Shown here: positions 48,226 to 60,057 of the stretch, piece after piece
How the letters are laid out: each line of letters begins with the position of its first letter
Position numbering within the stretch: the stretch's first letter is position 1
Assembly: GCA_014904845.1 (NCBI GenBank)
Contig: MU119335.1
Coordinates: 62,001-126,000 of the forward strand
Source: Acephala macrosclerotiorum
Taxonomy: Eukaryota; Ascomycota; Leotiomycetes; Helotiales; Mollisiaceae
Direction of reading: 5' to 3'
DNA length: 64,000 nt
Notes under the pieces: generated by a model
What the model was told of the DNA's origin: nothing
Seen by the model: only the letters and a program-made list of their open reading frames with translations
Database searches by the model: none
Made by a program: the position numbers and the translations under genes

Positions 48226-49419
48226 GGGTCTGAATTGAAGCCTTGGGCTTTTCTTGAGATTACACAACGAAGTCAGGACATGGAATATGTCTCGATGAGA
48301 CGAAATATTCTGCAAATTTGTCGGCAGAGCAAAGATTGGTGTGTCTCAACCTCTTATCTTTTGCGTACTATATATGTAGTGACGGATGACTGATGCGTGC
48401 TATAGCTCTTCCCAACGAACGTATAAGAGGCACTGGATTCCCAGGAAAGCTAGCTTTGGCAGGAGAATAAGGGTCAAAGATCACGTGGAAGGGTGCAGAA
48501 GGCCGGATACGCCGTCAGATAATAGTGGGACGTCTCTCGTACCTCGCGCCGTGCCCTGCCTTTGACGATTTGAACTTTGAAATGATATAAAACTTTTAAT
48601 TTATAGAGTTTTTATTCGCACTGGCTCCGCCGGCGCGAGTGGGGGCGTTCCCCCCCATGCCCCCCCCGAGCTCTACGGGGAGCTGGAGCTGTTCTACGGG
48701 GAGCTTTATAGAGAGCTTTAAACTACGGGAGCGCTAAGTGCCAAAAGCGACACATCTTGGCGTTTCTTGGCAAAACCTTGGCGCAAAAACGTGCCGCAAA
48801 TATCACGTTTTATTACGTAACCTCAAAGTAAACCATTTTTCCCTAGCGGGATAACCTTTAACTATCGTCAAAGGCACTATCGTCAAAGGCATAGCTCATT
48901 CTCGACCCCAATCCACTATCTCTAAACCCAGCTTCCGAACTACCAAACAACCGCCAAACAACCCTCTGAGAACTAATAACAATAAAAACCCATCAACTAC
49001 CAAAACCCATCCAACCCCCCACCATCCAGTGCGGGAGACTGTCAAATCCTTGAACCCTGCTGGGACCGGCTTTCTTGGGACGCGCGACGAGACTTCCAGG
49101 ATTAGGGAGAGGCAAGAATCGGGAAGTATCACGTGCGAGATAGGCGCAATATGCGAACGTTTGAGGGGGGCTGTTGAGATCTTGGGCAGTGAAAGATAAT
49201 TAGAGAAATTGAGATAGAAATCAAGGGGAAGATGTTGTGAAAACACAGACTTTGCTGGGCTGAGCATACCAAGGTCTGAAGAGCTCATGTCCTGTTCACA
49301 ATACTGATACATTGAATACCGAGTACTGACAAGATACCATTCCTATGCACGCTTTTGCGCTCTAACATATACGACAATCATACTATACATCCCCTCCTGT
49401 ACCCACCTATCTACACCAT
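48226..49419. other. Intergenic with a short inverted-repeat element
   Basis: Apart from the 335-bp element at 48557-48891 no feature is supported. The 138-codon minus-strand frame at 48896-49312 has no domain. Confidence 0.35.
48557..48891. mobile_element. Possible 335-bp MITE-like element
   Basis: Begins and ends with the inverted 13-mer TGCCTTTGACGAT. At the right end a 15-base unit ACTATCGTCAAAGGC is present twice in tandem (48861-48890). The interior is GC-rich, with long C runs near 48650-48670, two copies of CTACGGGGAGCT, and AGAGCTTTA. No coding capacity and no target duplication seen. Confidence 0.5.
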
Positions 49420-51432
49420 CTATTTTCCCTGCCTATTCTTCATCTCCATCTCCCTATCAACCCTCTCCCGAATCTTTCTCATCACCTCCTGCCGACTTGG
49501 AACCGGCACTTTCCTCCACTGCTGACGCAGAAACCACTCCAGTCCTGTAGGACTCTCTCCCTTCTTAATAGACATCACAACATCCCTCGCAGCTCGCACA
49601 CAATCATTCATCCCCACCCCCGTAAAACTATTCCCTGCCACCGCTAACTTCCTCTTAAACACCTCTCTAACCTCTTCATGTCCTTTCTTCATCCTACTTT
49701 CATGTCCTACAGTATATTGCGGGATACAATTCCGCGCCAAACTCACCCTAGTGACAGTAGGAGGGGTATCGATCTTAAGATGGCGTTTTAGCACGGAAAT
49801 AGCCATAGCAGCGCCTTCCTCTTCGTCGGGATAAGCATCAAAACCATCCCACCAATGCCCACCCATCATAACTGTAACTTTCGTCCCATGCACCGTATCC
49901 TGGCCTTGAATAGCATCTGAATCAAACACTACTCCTAACGCGCACTCGGGGTTTTGGTCATAAGGGATAGAGCGCGGGATTAGATAGCCGAATCCTTGTT
50001 CTGGGAGGATGTTTGGGTCTGAGTAGTAGAGGTTTACGACCATTACGGTGACTGATGGAGTTTTTGCGAGGCTGGGAAGTTGGTCTGAGGCGAGGGTTGA
50101 GAGGTGGGCGCCTGAGATGGTGGATATGGCGCGGGTGTAGTTTGCGGTTGTATGGTTCGAGGCGTTGGTGATCTTGATGCCGTTGCTTTCGATGTCGTAT
50201 TCGAGAGAGGTGATTCGGTCATTTGTTCGGAAATGAACATTTGGGTTTGCTCGTAATGACTTCTCCAGCGCGCCAGTAAAAGCTCCGACTCCCTCTTTGA
50301 AAGAGAAAACGCTTGCTGAAATCAATTCCCTTCCAATCTCCTCCACTTTGGGCGCCAGTTCGTTCCGCAGCTCATAGTCCCGCGTTTCAACCCAGCTGCA
50401 CCCATTCTTTCTCATATCAAAGAAACCCTCTCCAATGCTACCCGACACACCCTCACAATGCCACAGCTTAGCAAGCAAGCTCCTCGCACTCAACTTGTCT
50501 ATATCCCCAGCATAGATGCCATGGAAAACAGCGGAAATAAGGTTATTCGCAAGATGTGGAGACCCAGAACGTCGTGAAACAAAAGAGGCTACCGATTCAT
50601 CCTCCATCTCTTTCGGTCGACCTGGCCTTTTATATTCGAATAAGCTGAGGAATACTCCTTTGAAGACGGGCTCAGTCATGACTGTCCATAACATGTCCGA
50701 GACTCTCTGTCCAGGACCAGGCATTCGGACTAGATGGTCGGGGTAGTACACGAATCGATTCTGAGCAGCGGGGGAGGAGTTCCAGCTAACGAGGATCTCG
50801 TCTTTCAATCCGAGGTTTTGAATCTACACGACCCAGTTAGCCCCACTTCGAAAGTTTTGAGATAGCCATACCATGTCCAACGTAACAAGAGAAGCTTCGG
50901 TATTTGGCCGCAGCGTTCTCGGTCCCTTTTCAAACAAAACCTTCCCATCTGCCACATCAACATACTCGCTCTGTAGCCATCCTCCCAGCCTATTGCCCGC
51001 TTCGTAGATTGTGACTTTTGCATTCGCCAGTTCTCTCGTTATGTAGTGAGCTGCTGTCAGACCAGTAATTCCACCTCCAATGATAGCAATTCTGTTCTCC
51101 TTCTGCCCGCCTGCGTGGCCATCGTGTCTGTGTTCGGCGAACAGCGATGTAGAGTCTTGCAGGGTATCGCGGCTCAAACTCGCCGCATTGGTCTGAGAAT
51201 GAGACTGAAGCTCATTTGTAGATGGAATGCTCGAATAGGCGCATTTCTGTTGGTTTACGAGACATGCAGCCGGTCGATGTCGAGGCCAAGGAGTCGAGCG
51301 AGTGGTGTGGAGAGCTCTCGTGGAGCTATTCGGCAGTCTTCTACGACTGAATCTGGAGGCCTGGCATACAGGCGAAATATAGCACTGTCTCAGCAGAGTC
51401 ACCAATGCATGTTCTGGCAAGTGAGAAGGCAT
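49420..51432 (-). CDS. HEM14: Protoporphyrinogen oxidase
   Basis: Oxidises protoporphyrinogen IX to protoporphyrin IX, the penultimate step of heme synthesis, on the mitochondrial inner membrane. Two exons, 51432-50872 and 50823-49420, separated by a 48-bp GT-AG intron, give 654 residues. The N-terminus is Arg/Ser-rich and acid-poor, fitting a mitochondrial transit peptide. The FAD-binding motif IAIIGGGITGLTAAHYI begins near residue 112, followed by EAGNRLGGWLQSEYV and FEKGPRTLRPN, typical of the family; further marks are VYYPDHLVRMPGPG and the C-terminal GNSFTGVGMNDCVRAARD. Length is normal once the long leader is counted. Confidence 0.95.
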
Positions 51433-51827
51433 TGCCTAGAATGGTTGTTGTGTTTTGTCGCATCGTACGGGTTATTTTGTGGTGATGAGGTTGTTGCAAT
51501 AGTGCATTTCGCTAAGAATGGGTCCAAGCCCCTCCAAGGGAGCTCCATGAGGGGCTTGATATTCCGGTCCTCGGTGTCTCATTCACGCATATTCAATTTC
51601 ACTATCATCATGGAAATTTTATGTGTGGAGGGCTCTCCTCAGAGTTCGTGCTCTGAGGTGCCAAGGAACAGATGTCCATTCTACCTAAGGGGCATGTCTC
51701 CACCAAATTTCGAATCCTTGACAAACCAATCCAGAGCCCAAACGCCATTACAGTCCCGCCCTCCCAGAAGCATGTGGTATACAGTTTCGAGTGCCTCCCT
51801 CTATCATGACATACAATCGGCCCATCC
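51433..51827. other. Short intergenic space
   Basis: Promoter of the heme gene and 3' region of the zinc-finger gene, both on the minus strand. A perfect 8-bp stem CCTCAGAG-TTCGTG-CTCTGAGG lies at about 51637-51658. Confidence 0.4.
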
Positions 51828-53414
51828 CTATGTGATTATCTCCGTCTTTATCGACTCCTGGCTCAATGGCCCTTCCATCTTCTCTGGAACAATGAGTTCC
51901 TCCGGTTCATTCTCATCCACAAACTTTCTCTCACTGACATGCTCCTTAGCAGCATTATTTGGTGTCCAGACCTTATCCTTGAAAACTCCTCGCTGACCCT
52001 CGGCGTGCTTGAACGGACAGTCTGGTCTCGTGCATGGATTGAACCTGCACATCGTAGTGGTGTGTGCGAACTTACAGCCGGGTACTGCGCAATCACCTCC
52101 GTTGCGGCATTGCTTGGCCGGGTGTCTGAACGGGCATGCAGGGCCTTTCGTGCAATTTGGATAGAACTTGCAAATTTGTTGAAGATGTGAAGCAGGCGAA
52201 GGATGTTTGCCGACACATTTCTTGTTTTGGCATGCCGCTCCGAACGAGCATGTATCGTTGAAATCAATGGGAGCTCCGACAGGTGCTGCAGGCGATTGGT
52301 GTGCAAACTTGCAGTCCACGACTGTACAACTCAAGTTGAACTTGCAAGCCGTGGTTTCTGGGTTAATCTCCTCCTGCGACTGTGACATCTCGACATCCAT
52401 GGAAGAAGGCGCGCCACCTTCTGTTTTGGGCTTGTGCTCGAACTTGTTAGCATGAGGACCCTTCTGGAAGCCATTGTTTTGAGGTCGTGCGTTCTTAGGT
52501 ACTCGGTCGAATAGAGATCTCGGGGGTTGTTGCTGCTGCTGGAATCCATTCGGCACACCATTTCCTATCGGCATACCTTGCGGGTTGAGCATTTGTGCCA
52601 TGAGTCTTGACTGTTGTTCAAGCATCGCATAGAGCTCCATTTGCTGTTGTGGTGACATGTTCATGATGTTGCCAGCAGCGCCCCCTTGTTGCACAGGCAT
52701 GCCTGCCATCGCATTGTTCATTCGGTTGTTGAGCATTCGGGGTCCGCCTCGACTAGCCATTTGTTGTTGTCGGGGTCCTGTGGGAGGTCCACGAGAGTGT
52801 GTATTGATGCGCTCGTTGCCATTCTGCGGTCGCACACGGTGGAGGACGGAATCGTTCGGTCGTCTATCCATAGCCTTTGCTAGATGGCCAAGCATGCGCT
52901 TGTCTCTACCACTTGTGGCACCATTTCGCATTGACTTTGGACCCGTAGGTCTGAAGCTTGTTAGTGGAGGTGGTCTTGGGGGAAGTCTGAGATCTGGACC
53001 TGACAGATCTACAGACGAAATTGCGTACACATTGCTATCTCCAGTTTCGGAGACTCCTTCCATATCTGAATCATGCGCGCCGTTCGCCATGTCAACTTGT
53101 GTATCTCCAGCAGGAGCGGCGACTCCTGGATTGCTGCCATTTTGTTGTGAATGTAGCGCCGCAACTTGTTCGAACAGCCAAATGGAGAAATCCCTCGCGC
53201 CTGGGTCATCAGATCCAAGGCCGAGAAGATCTCCAGAGAGCTCTGCTGCGACCGCCTCCTGTGTCTTTCCGTTCGCTAGCATGAGGATGATGTACTCTGC
53301 CAGCGCAGCTTCATCTCCGCCACCTTGACTCCATCCCAGCTCTACCAACTTCGGCTGGACAGCAGAATTCAAAGCTTGCCCAAGAGGCGTATCTGGGGCA
53401 ACCTCGATAGACAT
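51828..53414 (-). CDS. NAB2: Nab2-like poly(A) RNA-binding CCCH zinc-finger protein
   Basis: Nuclear poly(A)-binding protein controlling poly(A) tail length and mRNA export. The minus-strand single exon starts at the ATG of MSIEVAPDTPLGQ (53414) and gives 528 residues; an upstream in-frame ATG at 53591 would add a basic leader and is less likely. The N-terminal ~100 residues are the PWI-like helical Nab2 domain (LVELGWSQGGGDEAALAEYI). A Gln/Met-rich middle (NMSPQQQMELYAMLEQQ) follows. From about residue 352 come five CCCH fingers: CKFNLSCTVVDCKFAH, CSFGAACQNKKCVGKH, CKFYPNCTKGPACPFRH, CRNGGDCAVPGCKFAH and CRFNPCTRPDCPFKH. The order and spacing are those of Nab2/ZC3H14. Confidence 0.9.
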   Translation of the reverse strand: MSIEVAPDTPLGQALNSAVQPKLVELGWSQGGGDEAALAEYIILMLANGKTQEAVAAELSGDLLGLGSDDPGARDFSIWLFEQVAALHSQQNGSNPGVAAPAGDTQVDMANGAHDSDMEGVSETGDSNVYAISSVDLSGPDLRLPPRPPPLTSFRPTGPKSMRNGATSGRDKRMLGHLAKAMDRRPNDSVLHRVRPQNGNERINTHSRGPPTGPRQQQMASRGGPRMLNNRMNNAMAGMPVQQGGAAGNIMNMSPQQQMELYAMLEQQSRLMAQMLNPQGMPIGNGVPNGFQQQQQPPRSLFDRVPKNARPQNNGFQKGPHANKFEHKPKTEGGAPSSMDVEMSQSQEEINPETTACKFNLSCTVVDCKFAHQSPAAPVGAPIDFNDTCSFGAACQNKKCVGKHPSPASHLQQICKFYPNCTKGPACPFRHPAKQCRNGGDCAVPGCKFAHTTTMCRFNPCTRPDCPFKHAEGQRGVFKDKVWTPNNAAKEHVSERKFVDENEPEELIVPEKMEGPLSQESIKTEIIT

Positions 53415-54800
53415 GATCGCGGATCGTGGACGATGGGGATGGGGTATCGTATGCGCAAGTTGTGATGTCGTGCGAGCCTCGCTGTCGGGTTTGTAGTGGA
53501 AGGGACGAGGTTGTGGTGACGATAACGGAAGTCGCAGAGAAGAAGTCGCTTCCTTTGTCTGCACTCGTGGTTCTTCGACGCGTTCGGTCAATAAAGAGTG
53601 TCGTCGAAGCGGGAGGTTGAAAAGGATTCAGATTTGGAGGCGGCTCTTTGAAGATGGATTGCTTTCTCGGGTTGATGACTCAGGCATCGATATTATGACG
53701 CAAATAAGCCTCAGGCTTCCACAGCGTTCTCTAGAAATGCGACGGAACGAAGTACCAACAAGCCTGGAATATTTGTCAAGCTTGAAGACAAAATAGCGGT
53801 CAAGTATAAGAAGACTTTCACCCTTAGATTGTTTCTCTTGTAGTCGAAGCCGATGGGCACTTGAGCCTGTCACGTGCTAATATACTAGCGCCTTGGATCT
53901 CAGGCAGCAGTCTTCCTCGGCAGACATATTCTATTCTCAGAATTCTCCGAGACTCTCTCCTTCACAGACAGGATCTCAGAATACTTTACTGTCATATACA
54001 GTCTTCCGTCTCCGGACTAAAGCCGCGATCTGAGATGTCGACTTCATCCAAACCCTAATGCAAGCTGCCCGGGAACGCTACCAATGGACGAAATATATTG
54101 TAACTTAGACTGTCAGTAATGACCAATTATTGTCTATTTCACATTTTCCAAGATTCCACAGGAGAAGACGTAAAGTTACTCCTCACCTGTTGCCACAGCA
54201 TATCTTGAAACAGCGGAATTTGCCCTCCTTTTTCCACAAGGCATCCATATCCTAGGCCTTAGAACTCGCATAAGCCTCGCAGTCAGGACCGATCATCACC
54301 AGCCAGCGGCCAGCACGCCTCCACAGAGACTGAACTTTCGGAAGTCCGCCGCCATACATATCCCAAGACATCGTCTTCTATGCGACACGCAGGAATCGCC
54401 AGATTCGTTGTCTCCCTCGCTGCATCGTGATTCTGGATATTTCTCCATCTGAATCCCACTTTCGACGTGGGACGATCGCCCCGTTGTGCAGTAACGTTGC
54501 ATACCGCGCACTCCCAACGATTTAAGTTGACGATTCCTGCTTTTAAGGGGCAAACTGGGTGCACAAGAACTTCCAGTGCATCGCACCAAGCTTTTGGTTT
54601 CGCCTTCGTTCGCGATCTTCGTGAGCTGAGTGGAGTGGCTACTGCCCGGCCTCCCGCTGTTCCTGCGCCTGAACCTTGTCTTATTCACGGCACTCATGCT
54701 GTGGACATTCACAGAAGCTACCCTAGCACATATATAATCTGCACTTCTCCTCAGTTGTTTATTTCTGTACCAGACATTCGTTTCTACTTTCAGAATCAAT
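53415..54800. other. Divergent intergenic region
   Basis: Holds the promoters of the Nab2-like gene (-) and the hexosaminidase (+). A TCACGTGC site is at about 53870, and an ATATATAAT box at about 54730 lies 70 bp before the hexosaminidase start. No gene supported. Confidence 0.45.
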
Positions 54801-56588
54801 ATGTACTCTCCTATTTACTTAATCTTTATTCTTGCATGTCAAGTCCTCGCGATTTGGCCTGCTCCCCAGTCCTTGAAGAATGGTACTTCAGTCTTGTGGA
54901 TAGCTCGTGGTGTCCAAGTCACATACAATGGTGGAAATGTAGGATGGTCTCCTTCTTTTGATTCTGTAGATACTGAACAGGTTATGGGTATACAGTCGTC
55001 GAGCTCTTACGCAGCTGGCAACAGCACCTTTTCTAGTAGTTCTATCGTTCAGGCAGCCATTTCTCGAAGCCTCAAAACTCTATTCGACCAAGGCTTGGTA
55101 CCATGGAAGTTGGTGGGCCGCAACCAACTTTCTCAGTTCGAACCAGCAGCGAACAGCTCTCGGACAATGATCTCGAGTCTTGCAATCACTCAGACCGAAC
55201 CAGACACCATGAACACCTATAAACCCTTAGCGGGCGATGTCGATGAATCTTACAATCTTACAATCACTACCGATGGAAAGGCAACGATCTCCGCAGTGTC
55301 GTCCACTGGAGTTATGCACGGATTGCAGACATTTATTCAGTTGTTCTACAAGCACTCGACTGGAGCTGGCATGTACACCAACCTAGCTCCTGTCGAGATC
55401 ATCGATGCACCAAAGTTTTCTCATCGAGGACTGAACATGGACGTTGCCCGAAACTGGTTCCCAATGGAGAACATAATGAGAACTATCGACGCACTTGCGA
55501 TGAACAAGTTCAACCGACTCCATCTTCACATGACTGACTCCCAGTCATGGCCTATGGACATCCCAGCCTTGCCAGATCTGTCAAAGAAAGGTGCATACCA
55601 GGCCGGCTTATCCTACACCCCTAACGACATCCAGTTGATCCAGACCTACGCTGTTGAGCGTGGTATCGAAGTCATCATCGAGTTCGACATGCCCGGCCAT
55701 ACCACCTCAATCGGTTACGCTTACCCCGACCTGATCACTGGATTCGACGCCAAACCATGGGACACCTACTGCGCCGAACCTCCTTGTGGCTCATTGAAGC
55801 TGAATGATTCAAGAGTCGATGACTTCCTACAAACTTTGTTCAGCGACGTCATCCCAAGAGTTCAGCCCTACTCTGCTTACTTCCACACTGGAGGGGACGA
55901 AGTAAACAGTCAAGTTTACCTCCTCGATTCGACTGTCAAGTCCAACGAATCCTCAGTCATCGGCCCCCTCATCCAAAAACTTGTCGACAGAAACCATATT
56001 CAGCTCCGAGCTGCGGGCCTCACCCCTATTGTTTGGGAAGAGATGCTCTTGGACTGGAACTTGACACTTGGCTCCGATGTCTTGGTCCAGTCTTGGCTCA
56101 GCGACGCCTCCGTCGCAGCTATCACTGCAAGAGGTCATAAAGCTTTGGCTGGGAACTACAATTTCTGGTACCTAGATTGTGGAAAGGGTCAATGGCTAGA
56201 CTTCGACAATGGGGCTTCATTTCAGCAGTTCTATCCCTTTGCTGACTATTGCTCTCCTACCAAGTCATGGCGTTTGGTCTACTCCTACGATCCTCTTGGA
56301 GGTGTACCAGCCAACCAGACGTATTTAGTGCAAGGAGGAGAAGTTCACATCTGGAGCGAACAAACTGATCCCGTCAATCTCGACGATATGGTTTGGCCAC
56401 GAGCTTCTGCGGCAGGAGAGGTTCTCTGGAGCGGGCGACAAGACGCAAGTGGACAGAATAGATCTCAAATCACTGCATCCCCACGATTGGCGGAGATGAG
56501 AGAACGAATGGTAAACACGGGAGTGAAGGTTGGACCAGTACAAATGATCTTCTGTACGCAGAATAACGCGACTGAATGTTCGCTGTGA
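54801..56588 (+). CDS. Secreted beta-N-acetylhexosaminidase (GH20)
   Basis: Exo-acting enzyme removing terminal N-acetylglucosamine from chitin oligomers, secreted. One exon, 595 residues, starting with a hydrophobic signal peptide (MYSPIYLIFILACQVLAIWP). The fungal propeptide-like and GH20b region follows (residues about 20-180), then the catalytic barrel from KFSHRGLNMDVARNWFP. The catalytic pair is in FHTGGDEVN (Asp about 366, Glu about 367). Other family marks: NRLHLHMTDSQSWP, IEFDMPGHTTSIGY, PIVWEEMLLDW, VHIWSEQTDPVNLD and FPRASA-like WPRASAAGEVLWSG. Several N-glycosylation sequons. Length is normal for fungi; no breaks. Confidence 0.96.
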   Translation: MYSPIYLIFILACQVLAIWPAPQSLKNGTSVLWIARGVQVTYNGGNVGWSPSFDSVDTEQVMGIQSSSSYAAGNSTFSSSSIVQAAISRSLKTLFDQGLVPWKLVGRNQLSQFEPAANSSRTMISSLAITQTEPDTMNTYKPLAGDVDESYNLTITTDGKATISAVSSTGVMHGLQTFIQLFYKHSTGAGMYTNLAPVEIIDAPKFSHRGLNMDVARNWFPMENIMRTIDALAMNKFNRLHLHMTDSQSWPMDIPALPDLSKKGAYQAGLSYTPNDIQLIQTYAVERGIEVIIEFDMPGHTTSIGYAYPDLITGFDAKPWDTYCAEPPCGSLKLNDSRVDDFLQTLFSDVIPRVQPYSAYFHTGGDEVNSQVYLLDSTVKSNESSVIGPLIQKLVDRNHIQLRAAGLTPIVWEEMLLDWNLTLGSDVLVQSWLSDASVAAITARGHKALAGNYNFWYLDCGKGQWLDFDNGASFQQFYPFADYCSPTKSWRLVYSYDPLGGVPANQTYLVQGGEVHIWSEQTDPVNLDDMVWPRASAAGEVLWSGRQDASGQNRSQITASPRLAEMRERMVNTGVKVGPVQMIFCTQNNATECSL

Positions 56589-57343
56589 GAAAAGTTCTTG
56601 TGGTTTTTGTTGTTTGGATGGGGTTTAAAAGGGCAGCAGGCGTTGAGATACGTAGTAGGTACGGCATGGAGTGGCGTTTTGGTGTTTGAATGATTGGAGT
56701 ACTCCACAACCTGGCTGGTAATCTTTGTGGCTACATAGTATCGGTTTCGGTCGGTGGCGTCGTACCTGGAATAATAAAAAAGTATCACCAATATTCTTCT
56801 GTTCAGACGTTCCTTCCTCTTTTCTTTTATCCCCCCAGAATTATAGCCGGCCGGCATGCTTGTGCGTTACCGGCCGGCCATCCCTTCGCATCACATTTTC
56901 ATCGCCACCTCGTGCTCGTCCGCAGGGTGTCGATACTCGAGAGTCAACTCCATGTGTCTTGGCTTGGACACCTTCGGCTTACCCCACACTCGCATCGGCT
57001 TCGCATCGCATGTGAAACCGACTCGACAAGGTGACTCTCTGACCTCTTACTGGCCCACTCGACCTCCTTTTCTGTTTCAGGCCACACTCCCGTCGCTTAT
57101 TCTCAGATCATTCTGAGTTTGGCAAGGTCACCAGGGTTCCCTCTGGCCCCATTTACCCCGCTAATCGGGAGGCTTGACCTTGCACCTGAGAGCCGGGACT
57201 TACAAGGTGCGACGTGGTGGAATTTTAGTCCGAGCCGTGTTTATATATTCTTCTGGTATGTCTGTTCTTCGTCTGAACGAGCTCATGATGTTATGAGTGA
57301 CGAGGACGAGGACGAGGACGAAGACGAGGATTGAACAGCAAAG
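56589..57343. other. Intergenic with GC hairpin and acidic short frame
   Basis: A GC-rich hairpin GCCGGCCGG...CCGGCCGGC lies at 56846-56878. A short frame at 57119-57334 ends in Glu/Asp repeats just 9 bp before the P450 ATG and is probably leader sequence. Confidence 0.4.
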
Positions 57344-59229
57344 ATGATTGAAGAGATCTTCGAAAGAGTGTCACCCAAGACGTTGATCGTTGCTGTTATA
57401 GCGATCTTGTCGTTGCTGAAGGTTTCACAATGGATTAATACAGAGAGGAAGATTCGCGCGTTGGGTGGTCATGCGTACCGGGTCAAGACTTGGATTCCTG
57501 GAGGTTTCGACCCCTCTCTTCTTTCCTCTCCCTACCTTTCTGTCCTCCAAGAACTCGTCTCTGACAAAATCCTAGACGTCGACTTCATCATCCGCGCAAT
57601 CCGCGGTACAGTCTCGCACAAAAACCTCGAGACCTGGACAAACTGGTTCACTCTCCCCACCGGAACCCTCAACTACACTGTCGAAGCCGTCCCCGCTGGC
57701 CGTCGCGTCCTTTTCACCGCCGACCCTGAAAACATCAAAGCCATTCTCGCAACCCAATTCACCGATTACGGCAAAGGAGAACCTTTCCATCGAGAATGGA
57801 AAGACTTCTTAGGAGACTCGATTTTCGTCACGGATTTGGAGCAATGGCATAACTCGAGACAGTTGATTAGGCCGCAGTTTATTAAGGATCGGGTGTCTGA
57901 TCTTGAGGTCTTTGAGAGGCATGTACAGGTCTTGATGAGGAAGATTGATGGGGCGAGTTGGGGCGGGAATGAGAAGGTTAGGGGGATGGGGAAGGAGTTT
58001 GATATCTGTGATTTGTTTTTTAGGTATACTTTGGATGCTGCGACAGATTTCTTGCTGGGGAGGAGTGTGGGGAGTTTGGAGGTGCCGGAGCAGGAGTTTG
58101 CGAGTGCGTTTGGGGAGGTGCAGAGGGTGCAGAATTTGATTGCTAGGGCGGGGTATGTGTGCCTTTCTCTCCCATCCCCCCCTGTTCTCTCTCTTGAAAT
58201 GGAGTGAAGTTGATGTTCAAACAGGCCGTTCCACCCCCTCGTCCCCCGCCGCTCCTTCTTCCGCGGCATCAAAATAATCGATGACTTCGTACACCCTTTC
58301 ATCGAGCAAACCCTCCGTCTCTCCCCCGAAGAATTAGCCACGAAAACCAAATCAGAAGAAGGCTATACCTTCCTCCACGCTTTGGCTGGCTTCACACGTG
58401 ATCGTAAAGTCCTTCGAGATCAGCTTGTTGCGATCTTGTTGGCGGGCAGGGATACGACGGCCAGTACGTTGAGTTGGACATTTTATGAGTTGGCAAGGCA
58501 TCCGGAGGTGATGAGGAAGTTGAGAGCGGAGATTGAGGAGACGGTTGGGTGGGAGAGGGCGCCTACTTATGAGGATTTGAAGAGTATGAAGTATTTGCAG
58601 GTCAGTATACCTTCCCCTTCCCTTTCTCGCCTCACACAACTTTCTATCCATTTTCTGGGTGGTGATGAAAGTGAAGTTGACAAGAAAATGAATAGAACGC
58701 AATGAACGAAACCCTCCGCCTCTACCCCGTCGTCCCCTTCAACGTCCGCCTCGCCCTAAAAGACACCACCCTCCCCCACGGCGGTGGCCCAGACGGTCTC
58801 TCCCAAATCGGGATCCTAAAAGACACACCAATCGGCTACTCCACCCTCCAAATGCAACGTCGACCAGATCTCACTCCACCAATACCCAACCCCACCTACT
58901 CACCCACTTCAACTCCAACTCCTCAAAACCCCAACCAATCCAAAGAATATCTCTCAGTCGAGGATTTCAGTCCCGAACGCTGGCAAACCTGGCAACCTAA
59001 ACCATGGATATACATCCCATTCAACGGTGGTCCGAGAATTTGTATAGGACAGCAGTTTGCACTGACGGAGATGGGGTATACGATTGTAAGGTTGTTGCAG
59101 AGGTATGAGAGGATTGAGAATTTTATGGGGGTCGTGGATGGGGGACGCCCGACGTTGAAGGCGGAGATTGTGCTGCAGCCGGGGGATGGGGTTAGGATTG
59201 GGCTTTGGAGAAGGGGTGAGAAGGTGTAG
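57344..59229 (+). CDS. Cytochrome P450, CYP52-like
   Basis: Membrane-bound monooxygenase of the CYP52 clade, which in yeasts omega-hydroxylates alkanes and fatty acids; the substrate here is not known. Exons 57344-58152, 58225-58600 and 58696-59229 join in frame to 572 residues. A membrane anchor (TLIVAVIAILSLLKVSQWI) is near the start. Core motifs: the I-helix AGRDTTASTLSW, the ExxR as NETLRLYP, the PERF-like FSPERWQTW, and the heme loop FNGGPRICIGQQFA with Cys at about 511. Residues 459-487 hold a Pro/Thr/Asn-rich insert before the PERF region. Both introns are GT-AG (72 and 95 bp). No breaks. Confidence 0.93.
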
Positions 59230-60057
59230 GTTACGAGAGATGGGAAGAAGGGTTTGGGCGTTTGGGAAGGAGTGAATGAGATATCAATTTCATGGGAACA
59301 CTTGAATAGTCAAGCGATGGATTATACGCAGAGTCATTCACCCACCTCAACGTTGCCATCTGTCAAAGTCTTGATTAGCGACTCAAGAGAAAGGTTACAA
59401 GCGCTAATCTCGTGATTCACTTGTGAGAAAGTTGGCACCCTTCTTTTCCCGTCGAGTATAAAAGGGACCCTCACCCTGGACCTGCGAACACAGTATCGAC
59501 ACGATTCCGGTACAATCTGTGGATGGAGAGGCCTGTGACATTAGTGTACCTTTCTCTATCTGCCCGTTCTTCGTCCCCCAAGTTCCGATCGTGTGCGATC
59601 CACTTTTGAAATTTGCCTACTTCTTCCTTCATATCTCGGCATATTCTTAATTTTATTGACTTCACGTCTTGCTTGACAGTGGAAATGTGGATGATAGCAA
59701 CATACTTCCTTCCTGACCAGTTCTGCTGCTCTCCCTTTTTGGTCATTTTTACTCCACGAGGCTATGGCCTCTCATTCATTCAAAGCTCTGTGCCGAGCAT
59801 CGGGCATCGAATCCTCATTTCGACTCCCTCCTAATAGTTGCTACCTAGGTACCAGTACGCATTACCGATCTTGGTTCTTGCTTGCCATACCTTGCTCTCC
59901 CATCTTTTAGTTCTCTATTTATACCCCGTTTTTAGACTTTCAATTTCTCAACTCGAGCTGAACGATCAAGGCGAGTCGTGTTTTCAAGGGTTGAAGCACG
60001 TCGTTTCACTTCACATTCGCCCTCAGGCTGGGTATAAAAGCAGGACTAGTCTCGAGA

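Noticed and set aside
48896..49312. 138-codon minus-strand frame
   Set aside because: No domain and overlaps the end of the inverted-repeat element region; not supported.
51046..51996. 316-codon plus-strand frame
   Set aside because: Antisense to exon 1 of protoporphyrinogen oxidase and the end of the Nab2-like gene.
52657..53328. 223-codon plus-strand frame
   Set aside because: Antisense to the Nab2-like gene, no domain.
57119..57334. Short frame ending in Asp/Glu repeats before the P450
   Set aside because: Ends 9 bp before the P450 ATG and has no domain; read as 5' leader.
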